The notes beneath the pieces were generated by a model. It was not told the origin of the DNA. It saw only the letters and a program-made list of their open reading frames with translations, and did no database searches. The position numbers and the translations under genes are program-made. A stretch of 64,000 nucleotides of DNA. Origin: Ficedula albicollis (Eukaryota > Chordata > Aves > Passeriformes > Muscicapidae). Every line of letters begins with the position of its first letter. Position 1 is the first letter of the stretch. Below, in pieces: positions 50,501 to 63,600 of the stretch. The stretch is taken from positions 78,872,889-78,936,888 of the forward strand of contig NC_021674.1 in the NCBI RefSeq assembly GCF_000247815.1, given 5' to 3'.

Positions 50501-51768
50501 TTTTCACGGATAGCTCCTATAGCATTACTAACTGCTAATGTGATCCTTTCATTTTTTGCCTTGATTTTGTTATAAATTAAATTGGTGTCAGCGAAAGCCA
50601 CTTCTGATCAGATGCTGTAGAAATATCCCTTTTTTTAACCTCTTTGCAGCCTTTGTACAATTAATAGGAACATACTGTTGCTTCTTGATAAGTTCATTCA
50701 TGTTTAATAGCTATTTGTGAGCCATATTTGGCTTTTAAGTGGATGTATCACAGCTCTTGAAGCATTTTGGTGGCTAAATAGCTGGGATTAGACACTCCAG
50801 TTGCTCTTGCCAATTGTTTTCCTGTGTTCATACTGAACTCTGTGTGTTACAAAAATATTTTTAGTTATAGCCTTGTCAGATTTGTTTAAGGAGAAGAAAT
50901 ATCCTCATTTTTCAGGGAAGTTTATCTAGAAGTGACTGGAATTATATTAATGTTTTTTTCTCACTTGATCAAATTCCAAGCGCTAAGATGAAAGGCCCAC
51001 TATTACTTGCAAAAGTAAGACTTGCTTTTGCAGGAGTGGAGCAATTTATCTTCTGTATCTGCTTCACTAATTGCAGCCTGTAAAGACTCTAAAGAGTCCT
51101 GCTAGTCAACAATTTCCTTACTGCAACCAGTGAAAAATCGGATTTAAAATGCACTTAACTGGTGCTCCGTTCCACATTTTAATACCTCTTGATTACTGTG
51201 GTCACAGCATAAATAAATACATTTGATTGCTTACTGGATCATTCAAGTGTTGGATGCCTTCCTCCCTCATCAGAATACTCCTTTTATCAAAGATAGCTGC
51301 TGTCATGGAGCCCCAAGCTGTTGATTAGGTAAAAGGGAATACCAAACATGGGAAAATGAACAGCACCCACAGGGTAGCTTCTTACGAGAAAGTAACGAGA
51401 TTTCTATTACTTCTATTCTAAGCCTGTTGGTTTCTATTTGAATACTTTTTCAAAATTTGTGATAAAATGCTGAAAAACAAGCTTGTGCATTCTGGGAGAA
51501 TGGCATAAGTAATTAACATGGGGTATCTGTCTATTTGGTTTTGAGCTGATTGCTGACTGGCTTCCACATAGTACCGTGAATGGGTTTGAAACCCCTATGG
51601 TGGGCTTGGACTAGTCTGAACGAGCTCAGACTTGCTGCTGCCCTTCTCCATGCTGCTCACTGTGGTTAATGGTGTCTGGACGGATGGCAGAACCCAGCTA
51701 GTGGTGATTGAAGAATTCTTCTCCTGGGATGCACCTTTGGACACAAGCATCAGTGAAGCCCTTTTTGC
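47561..51768. other. Non-coding stretch, no recognisable gene
   Basis: AT-rich with short frames. The segment 49760-51500 is notably poor in frames and simple repeats, as in conserved intronic or intergenic DNA, but conservation cannot be judged from one sequence. Confidence 0.5.
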
Positions 51769-51868
51769 AGCCAGCGATGTCGAAGGCAGCGGGACCGCAT
51801 GAGGAGGACGTCATGGGTAGCCAGCGATGTCGAAGGCAGCGGGACCGCATGGGTAGGACGTCATGGGT
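51769..51868. repeat. Two-copy tandem duplication, 50-bp unit, CpG-rich
   Basis: AGCCAGCGATGTCGAAGGCA... occurs at 51769-51818 and 51819-51868. Two bases differ (CATGAGGAGG versus CATGGGTAGG). Each copy carries five CpG sites in otherwise CpG-poor surroundings, and CACTGCACTGCACTGCTG follows. Confidence 0.95.
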
Positions 51869-52716
51869 AGCACTGCACTGCACTGCTGAGGGTATGGGTG
51901 GCACAGCCAGACCTGCTCAGATGGCATTTTGAGAGCGAGAGGTTAAAAGGACAAGGGTAAACCACGGTCTGAAACAGACTCTTGCATGTGGCAGGTCTCT
52001 TCTTGGGTGGCACTCGTTTGGTTGCGCAGCTCAAGTGCAGCAGGAGTTTCACCCCTGCCCACAGGCTGACAATCACACTCTCAATGGGAAGTTACTTTCC
52101 TGCTGGGTTTTGCCCCCTGTGAGTGTTGTCATTGGACGTAACAGAAAATTAAGGGGCAGAGGTTTGCGGGGTATCATAAGCTGTTCACCATTAAAAATAA
52201 ATCTTCTGGGATTAATTCTCTATGGGGCAAAGGGAGAGAGGGCTTTGTGCACTAAACACTGGAGAATTTTTAGTATTTCATGCTAATTTTAACCTGAAGC
52301 ATTAGTGAGTTAAGCACAGCTCCAAGTGCTGCAGCTAGCCTTCAGCAGGAAACACTGGATAGCATTGCTGAAGGAGTGGTGACAGCAGGGAGTTCCTGTA
52401 TACATGCAGTGGCACTTCTAGAAGAACTGAAGGCAAGTATTTCCAAACACAAGTGGAAATGCACGTGAGTTGGTGACACATATTTTGGTTTTCAGTACAG
52501 TAGGTGGCAGGAGAGACAAAGTGACAGCTTGGCTGGGGTGGCTGCTGGTCCACGTGCCGCAGTGACAAATGACGGTCTACGCTCAGTACTGTGGAATAAA
52601 CACGACATTGTATTGCCAGGTGCTTTTGTGAGGTCTGTCCTCTGGTGTGATCAACACAATGCCATAACAAGATGGGAACATTGGGTACACATGCTGCAAT
52701 GTCCCCGTGTTAGATG

Positions 52717-53366
52717 CCACAATGTGCACTTGATGTGTTTTTGTACGATGTCTTCTGGTACACGTCAGGGGCTAGAGGTTTTGTGGCAGCCTACTCCAGT
52801 CCCAGTCATGACTGCTCATTGTTTTTCTCTTCCCACATGGTCCTTGGCCAGGACTTGCCCCGTTCTCTCTTGTGCCAGTGTTGGTGCTTATGCAGCTAAC
52901 CATAATCTGCTTGATGGGGTGAAGCCAGTCAACGCCACACTGAGCTAAAACATGGCTGGACTTTGTACAGCTCAGCAGAAGCATCTCACCTCGTGCTTGT
53001 GAAACCAGTGTTGAGGTAAAGAAGTAAGTGATAGGAAAAGGGACTGACAACCACAATGTGCACTTGATGTGTTTTTGTACGATGTCTTCTGGTACACGTC
53101 AGGGGCTAGAGGTTTTGTGGCAGCCTACTCCAGTCCCAGTCATGACTGCTCATTGTTTTTCTCTTCCCACATGGTCCTTGGCCAGGACTTGCCCTGTTCT
53201 CTCTTGTGCCAGTGTTGGTGCTTATGCAGCTAACCATAATCTGCTTGATGGGGTGAAGCCAGTCAACGCCACACTGAGCTAAAACATGGCTGGACTTTGT
53301 ACAGCTCAGCAGAAGCATCTCACCTCGTGCTTGTGAAACCAGTGTTGAGGTAAAGAAGTAAGTGAT
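52717..53366. repeat. Near-identical direct duplication, 316-bp unit with 18-bp spacer
   Basis: Copy 1 spans 52717-53032 and copy 2 spans 53051-53366, both starting CCACAATGTGCACTTGATGT and ending GAGGTAAAGAAGTAAGTGAT. An 18-bp spacer separates them. I found a single difference (GCCCCGTTC versus GCCCTGTTC). The duplicated frames on both strands are copies of the same chance frames. The unit ends in a strong donor-like GAA|GTAAGT. Confidence 0.97.
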
Positions 53367-56300
53367 TCCAGCAATAGAGTGCACCCTTGATCAACCCTTT
53401 CAAACAGGATGGAAGGCAGTGAAGTAGACACCAGCAACTTCTCTAAACCAACAGCTGATATACTTCAGGGCTTCTGATCTGCAGTTTCATAAAATAGCCT
53501 TAAAAGCCTGAAAAACTTTTTAAGTTCACAAGAGTCTTTCCTAATGGAGAGGCAAACTGAAGAAGTGAAATTAGTGGCATTTTCCTTTTGTCTCTTAGAC
53601 ATATGTCTCCTTTTTTAGGTGAAAGGGATATTCCTCATCCCACTTCAGTTAAGGTGAACAGATTGTTTCCTTCCTTATTTATGGGAGATTTGGTGTCCTA
53701 GTGGCCCCAAGGACAAAATCTGCTCTAGTGCATGTGTAACTTGAGCAATGTCAATGAGATTGTAAAACAGAGAAGGTGATTTGGCTCTGGGTTTGTAACT
53801 GGAGAAAGGAAGAGCTTTTGTCCATTGATTTATAGGGGAATTAGTGTATGGCTAAAATATGCCCACCTGTTTGCTGTGGTTTTTTCTCAAAGTTTGTTCC
53901 CTGAAGGACTTTTGGTCCTGGTGGAAACAACTTCATTTTACAGGGCTGCCTTGGAGCCAAAAAGAGCAGATAATATTTGACTCATACTTATCAGAACGAT
54001 CTTTAGTATACATACAAGCTTCCAGTGATGACTTTACTCCTCCTTTTATTTGTATTTGGACATAGACTTTGAATTCTGGCATATCAAAACATGCATGTAT
54101 GATGGCCTAAATTTTACATTTTCATAAAATGTCAAGCCCTGTTGCTTGGCTCCATTACTTATATTCTTTTTCTATGACCACTGGTTTTGTAAGATTGTTG
54201 TCAGTGTTTTTTCAATAAATCAATGCCGGTTTTTTCACTGTAGGTGGCTGAGAATTGAGCTGGTGTTGAAGTTGTAGAACTGTTCATGTAACATAGTAGC
54301 AAGGACGAGACATCTCTCTGCTAGAGAGCCTGACTGCCAGCCCCATGGATAGAACCTGAGCACTTCATACTGATGAAAAATGAAGGCAGGAACACAGTGA
54401 TTTATTGAAGGTCATGGAGGAAACCTGAAGGGTTGAGACCTAGGTCTCTTCTACCCCACCCCAGGAAGCTGAATCCTGTGATTTCTAGTACGGTGAAGAT
54501 TACTTCCTCTTCCCCTGAGAATGTGAGACTCTTCCCACTGGAAAAAATATTTGTTCTTGTCACGGCAGGTACAGACACATATTACAGATTTGGAACCAAG
54601 TTTGACTCATTGCCACAAAAAGAGGCCCGTTTAGAGAGTAGCTAGCTATAGCTGTATTGTGCAGAATGAAAAGGGGAAATGGTCTGAGGGGCACAAACAG
54701 CAGTTAGTAACTGCTCTGTTGTTGCTTTACATACTGAACTGTTTGAGCTGTATCTGGACCAGGGGAGGGACCTGGGCTTTACATACACTGGGTTTAAGCA
54801 GCTTTGGGGCTGCTCCATCCCTTGCACCCAGGACAGATTTTTTTTTCTCCTAGAAAAGCCATTTGTAAAGAATGGGACCTTGTTGGCCAAATTTTCCTTG
54901 AATGGGCTGGTATCTTGCAGATACTGGTGTGCTGGCAAATGGTGTGGCTGCAAATAATTAATTGGTTCTGTTACCAGGTTTAACTGTAGAGGTTCTGTTT
55001 GGTGAAGAGGATCAGGAGAGAGTTCCTATTATTTTAAAGCAAAAGCTGTCTGAGGCTCATTATGAAAAGCATGCCAAGTTGAAATACTCACTTTTAAAAA
55101 TCAATTTCCATAAGCAGCTCATAGACAGGTTTATGCTGCACTGGAAGAAGTCTGCACTTTAATGTTGATACCTGGATTGGTGATTAGGAAAAGATTGTTA
55201 AACAACTGGAGTTTAAATACCAGTACAGCTTCATTGTAATAATTTCCCCAAAGGCACAATGGTAATTCTGCTAAATAGAGAGTTTAATAGACTTTAATAA
55301 TGTGTACTTGGGAGACCCTATACACAAAGGAATAATGCATAAAACATTCATTATTGTAAACTGCTACCTTTGCATGTAGAGAGGAATCTGTTGGAAGAAA
55401 ACTGTTCTGTTGAGCGTGTCATAGGGTGTTAACAGACAGAAGTCATTGTCACCCCCTTACCTAATTCACCTGCTGTGACTGAGGTTGCATCATTTTACTC
55501 AACAGTGAAATTATTCAAGGTAGACATTAGTTTATTTTCTGAGAAGTCCTTTGAAAGCTGACAGGCCATGGTGGTTCACAGGGTTTTGTTTTCTTTGATA
55601 TGCTGATTTAGTGTCAAGAGAAGAGGTACCTGGTTGGAAGCATAGCATAACCCCATTAAAAAAAAAAATGACATAAAAACATTAACATTAAAACAGCACA
55701 AAGCAACCTTAGCAAGTGGTTCTAAGTGAGTTTAGTGTTGTGTTTTGATTTGTTTTCACTGCACTGCTGCTGATCGCCCTGATGGAGAACAGGCGAGAAG
55801 GAAGGAGCAGATGCTTTTGCTAGTACAGTAAGGCATTTATCTCTTTTAATGAGGTAATATCATTAGTGCTGACAAAGTGCTGCAAATCCATACGTGTAAT
55901 GGACTGCTGCTGTCTTTCAGTAGTGCACAGGCTGTTGTACTTCTGAGCATTTGAATCTGTTGAATCACAGCTCAGGCTTTATCTCCTGTCTGATGCTGGG
56001 TTGCATTTTTTGGTGGTTTGTTTTTATTTTGTTTGTGTTGGTTTTAACTATTTTATTTCTTGGTCCCCCTCATTCCACCTCTGCCTGTAATGTCTGGGAA
56101 CTGAAGCACTCAGTTGTGTTGGGGCAGGCAGAAGTGCACCCATTTTCCAAGCACAGGAGCTGATGGAGATGCCACGTGTCTATTGTACTGCAAGAACCTT
56201 CTCTTTAACTGGAAGGAGTGAGATTGGTTTTATCTCTTTGAGCCTGATTTCTTTTGCCTAAGATGGCTAGAGGTTTTGGGTTGGGCGTTGTTTTGTTTTT

Positions 56301-56496
56301 AACTTTGCCCTCTGCCTAATGGCATAATGTCAGCTGCGCTAATTGTGTCAGCCAGTGACACTGACATTCAGTAACAAAGAGCTGCAGAAAAAGGGAGAGA
56401 GGTGGCTGTGGCACTGGACAAGGAGCAGCAGCAGCAGTTGAAGGGAAATCTACAGGTTAGAACATTCCTCTGTACAAAATCTGTCACTGTAAAAGT
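53367..56496. other. Non-coding stretch, no recognisable gene
   Basis: Short frames, the largest 103 codons (minus 54642-54953). No repeat family or exon pair recognised. Confidence 0.55.
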
Positions 56497-56787
56497 TGTG
56501 TGCACAGTTGTATTCAAGGGAAGAAATGCGATGTGCGTCAATGGTTATGGCTCATTTTTCAGATGGTAAGCATTACAGCACACAACTATACATGTATGAA
56601 AATAACAAAACTTCAACCAAATAAATCTAAATTTAAAAAAGTGTGTGCACAGTTGTATTCAAGGGAAGAAATGAGTTGTGCGTCAATGGTTATGGCTCAT
56701 TTTTCAGATGGTAAGCATTACAGCACACAACTATACATGTATGAAAATAACAAAACTTCAACCAAATAAATCTAAATTAAAAAAAGT
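56497..56787. repeat. Two-copy tandem duplication, 145-bp unit
   Basis: TGTGTGCACAGTTGTATTCA... starts at 56497 and 56642. Differences are few (ATGCGATGTG versus ATGAGTTGTG, and the A-rich end). Each copy contains CTCATTTTTCAG|ATG|GTAAGC, an acceptor and a donor three bases apart, and a 9-bp inverted pair (GTTGTGTGC with GCACACAAC) in copy 1. Confidence 0.95.
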
Positions 56788-59556
56788 TGGGAGGTTTTAA
56801 TAATGTCTCTGTAAAAAATTGCTTAATAACCCAAGAACTCCCATCAAAACTCCACTACAAACTGGCAACATAACCTAGACATTTGAGGTTTGAGGTATGC
56901 TGTGTGTTTATCAGAGAGTCACAGAGTGACACTTGGGCATCTGTGCTAATTCCAGGAAGAAAGGCTGTCGGTAAAAAAGATTCATCTGAATAGATCACGC
57001 ACACAAGAAAAAAAGTGGTTCCTCTTTCTGTTTTTTTTATCTGCATGCCCCTCCCATCCTGGGCTTCCCAACACCTGCTTGTGCTGAAAGAACATAAACA
57101 GAATTGCAAGATTCCTCAGCATTAACTGTTGCCTGACAGTCGCTGCTAAACACTGCAGTGTCATCCCATTTTTCCTCTTCATTGTTTTTTTCTTGCTCTC
57201 TGCCACACATCCAGTGAGCTTCTACAGCATCCCTAGATGGACCTCCATGGTTTTTTGCTCTGCCATAAACTGAAAGTGAGTTGTGTTCACCAGAGTTGAA
57301 ACAAATAGAGTTGGGGGTCTCTCCTTGTCCACCCCTGTTGTTGCCCTCACACTGAGTATGGGGACATGACTGAAAGCCAAATAAGTCACAGCTGGTAGGT
57401 CCACATACTAGCCTGTACTGAAGTATTATCAAGTAGCCACACCACTGAGTGGAGGTTTGGGTCAGGACTACGTAAAGCTCCGTTAATACTTGTAACTTTT
57501 ATTCAATTTATTTATTTAACACTGGAGAGATCCCAGGGTACGCTTCAGTGATGGCCAGTCAGCATTCCCCACTGCTGAACTGAAAGCAGCATTCTGCAAA
57601 GCAACAATCTCACTAGTGGCTTATTGCTTCCTTATTCTCCTGTCTTGAGCTGGCAGAAAGTAATGGCCAGCTGGTCAAAGAAAAGGTATAGTCTTGGGAA
57701 AGCTTTAGGGCTTTTGGAGCTTTTAGATCTTTTTTGGTTTTACACACACACAGACATCCCATTGCTTCTGTAAATCATCATTTCTACAGCACATACCAAA
57801 GATTTTCTGTGCTATCTCATTCCAACAGTGAAACCAGAGTTCAATTACCTCTCTTCCAAGGTTGGGATTACAAAAACTTTACACTGTTTCACCCTCCTCT
57901 CTTGCTGCAGGCACTTCAGTCCAATAAATAAATACCTGGCCGGGTTTTACTGCCCTTTACCCCTTTAACTAAAACCAAATGCCTTCTGCATTGTTGAAGG
58001 CAAGTCATGCCTACTACTTACATTGCTCCAGCCAGCAGTTTCTCAACCAGCTTGGCCTCTTAGGGACTGATTAATTTTTAGTGACTCTGAAACAGTTACC
58101 AAACCTTTCTGTGATTGATGTATGAAATGAAAGTAACATTGTCCAGGGCTCTTAGGGGAGAGAAAATAGCTGGTCATACCCTTTCCCAAGACTACAAATG
58201 ACCCAACTTTGCTCTCATTTCTCTAATAAAACTGGGGTGAAAGTGTTGTCATGGAGCAGTAGGATGGAAGGGTTTGACAAATAAACAGGTGATAGTATGA
58301 CAGGCTTCTGCATTAAGGTTATCTACTCTTTTTAAAATTTTCTCTGTTGTGGCCAGTTTATTAAATATGTTTTAGCACTTGGCACCACTTCTCAAGAGGA
58401 GAAAGCGCAGGTCTGCTTGTCACTGCTGTTTCAGGGCAGACTTAGAGGTGATGCAGCCACAGGTTTGGCTGCTTGTCAGGCTCGATGCTTATTTCTCATA
58501 GGAAATGCAGGGCAAAGCCCTGACAATGAAGGGCTGCTCATCAGCAATTGCAGCACTGGTGGGCCAAAGTGTGTTTGCCTGGCTTTCCTGGGTGGTCGAC
58601 TGGCTTGTACGCAGCACATGGAAATAGATCTTTTGGAATGTGAAACCATGCCTTCTGCATTTCTCCCACAAGTATTTTATAGTTTTGACTGGCATGTGCA
58701 AAGGAAATGGAGAATAATAGAAGAAAAAACTTATATAACCCTTCTGTGTTATAACCCTTCAGCTGTGCTTCCTTTCCATACCAAGGTTTTGCATTTAAAG
58801 TAAAAAGACCAGTCTTGTGTTGTTGCAAAAGTTTTTTTTTGAAAGTTTAGTGAAGAGTTCTTTTTGTAAATGAATAAAGAGGAGTTGGGGTTTTTTTTCC
58901 TCTGGAAACTTACCTCCAGTTTAGATAATGGATATGCTCAGACAAATGGAATCTGATTCCTAGTTTCACAGAAATAAGTTGTGAAGGGACTTTGAGAGTT
59001 TGGAGATTTTTTTGGTGTTATTTCCTTTTTAGTAAAGATGTTATAAACCAGTGAGTATCCAGGTTTTTGTGAGTCTTACACATGAGGAGGAGGATGCTCT
59101 CAGTGTGGCTGCCAACATAGAAGTAGCCTGTCTTTTAGACAGGTCCTTGCCAGCAGGATTCCTTTCTCCCTCAGGTTCAGCTGAAGAGCATGGAAAAGAC
59201 AGCCCACAGATGTAAGGCTGTCCTTTCAGAGTCTGTGGAAGATCCAGCTTTGGCTCAACTGTGAATCAGCCATTTAAGGCTGAGAATCCTCTGTACTTCC
59301 AGAGAACTTGCCTCTCTGGAACAAACAAAAGGATCTTTGCCTTGGAAGTGAGAGTTTAAAAATACACAGTGATGCAGAAGGGGCACTGCAGCAGTACATA
59401 TGTTAAAGCAGTAGTGAAAGAATGTGGGGGGTGAATGAGCATGTGCAAGTCAAATAGAAATGCTTGCTTTTCCCCCAGTTCTGCCTTCAGAGGTAGCTTT
59501 GTTCTCTGAGGACACGGTCCTGGTTTGGTGAGGAATGCCTGAGGGCTCAAGTCACT
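56788..59556. other. Non-coding stretch, no recognisable gene
   Basis: Includes a minus-strand frame of 131 codons at 57037-57432 with many Cys and Gly residues, and a plus-strand frame of 128 codons at 58417-58803. Neither shows a recognisable domain or supporting splice sites. Confidence 0.5.
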
Positions 59557-59680
59557 TCTTTGTAAATCTAGGTTGTTTGTAAAGTGCCTTTCAGTAAAAA
59601 GTACCCCTGCCTTTGCAGTGTCTTTGTAAATCTAGGTTGTTTGTAAAGTGCCTCTCAGTAAAAAGTACTGCCTTTGCAGT
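59557..59680. repeat. Two-copy tandem duplication, 64-bp period
   Basis: TCTTTGTAAATCTAGGTTGT... occurs at 59557-59620 and 59621-59680. The second copy has CTCTCAG for CTTTCAG and lacks four bases (GTACCCCTGCC versus GTACTGCC region). Confidence 0.94.
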
Positions 59681-62600
59681 GGCTTTCAGATTAAAGTTCT
59701 GCTTTGTTAGCTCGGTGGCTCCTTAGTCTGCTTTGTCAGCACTCAGCATGCACTGGGATGCTTCCCAGTGGTTTACAGCTCTTGGTTCCATCTAGCAAGA
59801 ACAATCTATAATCCAGGGTTGTACAGGTAAATGAGCTCTTGAGAGGTTTGTGGAGAAGGAACGGTGCATTCAGCATGATGCTTGGAGAAGGTGAATACTC
59901 TGACAGTTTCCCACTGTGTCACACTATTCTGTTTTGAAAATTGTGCCTTCCAGTTATCCTCTCAGTAGAACAAGGCAGTTCTCTTGGGCTCTTGGAGGAG
60001 CCCAAGAAATGTACACTTAATTGCTTTATGAATGATGTGAAGTCTTGGAATGCAATCTAGCCATTGCTCATTAACTAGCTGAACCTATTAAACCTGGACA
60101 GCAAGGGCTGAGTCGTCTGCCCTTGATTGCAGGCAGCTAATGGAGCTGTGGGAGCAAGCTGTGACTGCAGAGTGGAATTGGCAGTAGACTCCCAGCAACC
60201 CTCCCTGCTTTGAACTTGCCCTACACTCCATTTAGACTTCTGACTTTGAGACAGATGATTTCAGAGCAGGGGGGAAGGCGGAGTGTGGAAAGCATTGTCT
60301 TCCCAGCTATGTTAGCTTTGATCAGAACTTAAGAATGAACCAGAATTCAAATGGCACTGGTAATTGGACATTTAGACCTGCAGAAGCAGAGGGATTTGTC
60401 ATCTGGCCATGGTTGGCTTTGATTATTGATTGGTACTCATGCAGATAGTTCCATTTCACAACACTAAACAAAAAAAAATTGCCCTAACAATATGGCTTGG
60501 CATCTTCTTGGTGTTTTTTAGCTCTGAGGCAATCAGCTGATCTTACAAAGCCAATATAGAGGTGATTTGGAACCCATGAAGCACATCCTGTCTTGCAAAA
60601 GAGCATGGTAGCACTTTGTTGCATCTTCACAGCACTCTATCTGCACAGGAGAAAACAAAAATCAATAAATGTTTAGATTTTGGTGGGGGTTTTTTTGTAG
60701 TAGCTCAAAATAAAATGAAGATAATTGGGATTTGCCCAGGAAACTTGAAGTGTTTAACCTTTTAAACATCTCCTCAACTGGAGATGGATACAGCCCTTGC
60801 TATGTAGTGTTTACCTCTAGAGCTTACTTTGGGCACTGTTCCCGAGCATTGTTTCAGATGAGCTTGTGCTGCTGTCGGAATCACCAGGATCTCATCCTTC
60901 AGCACTCACATGCCTCCCATCCAGTTGTACTTTGTGCCCAGCCTTATTTACCTTGTGGGTTTTGCCAAGATCACAGCTTGGTGGTGTGGCTTCGGGCCCA
61001 GTCAGACCATCTGTCAAGAAGAAGGGGAGGAGAAGGTAGTGGTTTTGACATGTTGCTTGAAGAAGCACATGTCCAAATGTGCTTTGAAATCTTTGTTCTA
61101 CTTGCTTGTTCAATACTTTCAAGGTGCTGTGTATTGTGGAATATTTTTCCGTTGTGCTGCCTTACTTTCCCTGTTGTGGAGAGATCATTTAATTTCTAGT
61201 CTGGATTCGTACATTTTGTTTGTGCTGCTGGCAGATCCTATCAACACCCACTTTTCACTGGTATTTAAACTTTAAAAGATAAAATAAAAATCTTTGGTGT
61301 CATGGAACACTGACTTGCTTGTAAAATAGTTCTATATACCAGAGATGCTATTTAAAAATATTGTAGGAGTCTAGTAATACATTAGCATTTTATGCATTTC
61401 ACTCTGAGCAGTCCCAAAGTGCTCAAACTGTAGTGCACACATGCAGCCCTGCGGAGATGCGGTTCCCAGGACAGGGGCTGGAAACCAGCCCCTGCATTTG
61501 CTGATGGAGGGAAGGGTGCAAGCAGCTTCAAGCAAAGCAGCCAGAATGAGCTGCCTGCTGGAGGAAAATGCCGTGTCTAGGTGTAGACTCCAGGAGTTCA
61601 GCTCGGGATGCTGTCGGAGTTGCCCACGCTGGGATCATGAAGCTGTGTGAGGACCAGGAGCCCCTCAGCCTGAGTGGCCCTGGGTTTTATCTCAGCCTCA
61701 GGTACAGCCCCCGACCAGCCCTGAGGCTGGGTATTTGATCAGGCGCCCTCATGGGCTCTGTGTTTAGAACTCGTTGCCTTTAGTGCTCTTCACTGGGCTC
61801 GGGAAGGTAACTCTGCTGTTTGTCAGCAGCTGCAGATGGAGGCACGCTCTGCAGCTGCGGGCTGGGCTGGGCACAGAGGCCATGCACAGGGAGCAGTGTG
61901 CAGGCACTTTGCATGTCCTGTGGTGGCCCAGGATTCCTTACACATTGCCAAAATGGTTGTGTCCCTGTGTGTGCAAAACACATTTCTCTGCGTCATCCTT
62001 GATATCCTTCAGCCCGTTTTGTATTTGTGTCCCTTAGAAACCAATGTGTGAGTTGATCTCAGATTAGCTATTCTAGACATAGCTTAGCAGAGGGGAGAGG
62101 TAGAGCTGTTGTGTGAGGACAGAAAAATACGTTTTCAGATTATTTTGAGACAGCAGTTACATCATTCTGGGAAATTCAGCCTTGCAGAAGCTAATAAAAA
62201 CTAAAATTCAAGCTCTTAAAAAGCTAAGCAGAACTAATACCACAGTGTGTTTTCTGGTTATCATTTCAAAACCTCTGTGACATTTTCTCTGAGTGTTCCC
62301 ATACAGGGGCAGTTATTCACGTGTGAGAATCTCGGGAGCAACTGGGTGGAGGGGAAGTGCAACCTCACTGGTGTGTAAGAGATCTCCATCTTCCACAAAG
62401 AATTACACTGTGGCCAGCTGTGATGCCACAGTCCAGGGTTCAGTGAGTTGTCAGTAGCCACAGTCTGATGTTTCTAACCGAGCAGCATAGCAGCCTGTGC
62501 TCATTTTTCATTCTTTAAAGAAAATGAACCAATTAATTCTTTCAATTTTAAAATACATCTTGTCTAAAACAGAAAATAAAATAGGAAAAAAGCCCTTCTA

Positions 62601-63544
62601 TTTTATTTTCATTTGACATGACTCTGTTAGGCAGAAAGAACTTTTCAATATATTGAGTTGGGAAGTAATTAATCTTGGGAATGTGAGATGGGTTATAATC
62701 TTAATGTCATTTTACCATTACTAAAATAGGCTAATTTTGTCCCCTGCTAATCCATGTAAATCCCTTTGATTTAACAGTGTCGTATGGATGAAAATAAGAA
62801 ATGCTGCAGCCTGTGTTTTGGGATCTCCTGCTTACAGTGTAAAAGCTTACAGAGCACATTGTTTGATGAAGCAGCCCTCACTCTTGTACACTAGAACACC
62901 ACCACCAAGTGCTGGCACAAGCCAGAGCATCACCTGCAGCTGTTTCTTTTTTCAGATGTAGCAGGTGAAGCACAAACTCTGTCATTTCTCTAGATTCAGC
63001 AGAATGCGTGTATGTGCAATTTGTCAGTATGTTTATAGCAAAAAGGCTAAGAGCAGAAAATATTTCTAGGGATAGTAAAAACCTGCTTTAAAAGAAATGA
63101 GAGGCTTTAAAAGCTTATACAAATCTTGAAAAACACAAAAGGGCTGGACTGAACATTGCCATTTCAGTCAAATTTAGAACCTCCACCTACTTAAAGAGGA
63201 ACACATTTAGGTCAGTGTTTTGTGCTTGGCAAAGTCATCTCCCTAATCTCCTTTGGAGCATTTCTGACTGTGATTTAGGTGTAGGGGGGAGGGAAGTGCT
63301 TCCAGGCTGAGACTTGTAGCTAAATTGTCATACCAAGTTAATCTGTTGATTACCACTGAAGTGGTGTAGATGGATAAGTGCTGAATTCTGAAGCCTGCTA
63401 TTCACTGTATACTTGTGTGCAGTTATTCATTTGGAAGCATTCAAACAAGGTATCCAAAACCTTCTGGGTTTTAAACCATTTGCCCAGACCACGGCAGCAA
63501 ATTCCAGTTGCCTGGGTTGCTCTTGCTTTGTTTGTGTGTTTCAG
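59681..63544. other. Non-coding stretch, no recognisable gene
   Basis: Short frames only (up to 155 codons, plus 60732-61199, with a hydrophobic Cys-rich translation and no recognised family). A GC-richer patch at 61440-61960 holds several overlapping frames but few CpG. Confidence 0.5.
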
Positions 63545-63600
63545 CAAGATTCAGAGAGGTTGTGTCAGTTGATATATATGCAGTTTCTTGCGTTTGTCAA
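63545..63600 (+). other. Candidate 56-nt exon with strong splice sites
   Basis: The acceptor is CTCTTGCTTTGTTTGTGTGTTTCAG ending at 63544, and the donor is GTCAA|GTAAGTGG with the consensus GTAAGT at 63601. Two of three frames are open through it (one begins QDSERLCQLIYMQFL, the other RFREVVSVDIYAV), so reading frame cannot be fixed. The length is not a multiple of three. I recognise neither peptide. A real internal exon, a non-coding exon or a pseudoexon are all possible. Confidence 0.25.

Noticed and set aside
57037..57432. Cys/Gly-rich 131-codon minus-strand frame, considered as a retroviral envelope relic
   Set aside because: No recognisable retroviral landmark, LTR or neighbouring gag/pol sequence is seen.
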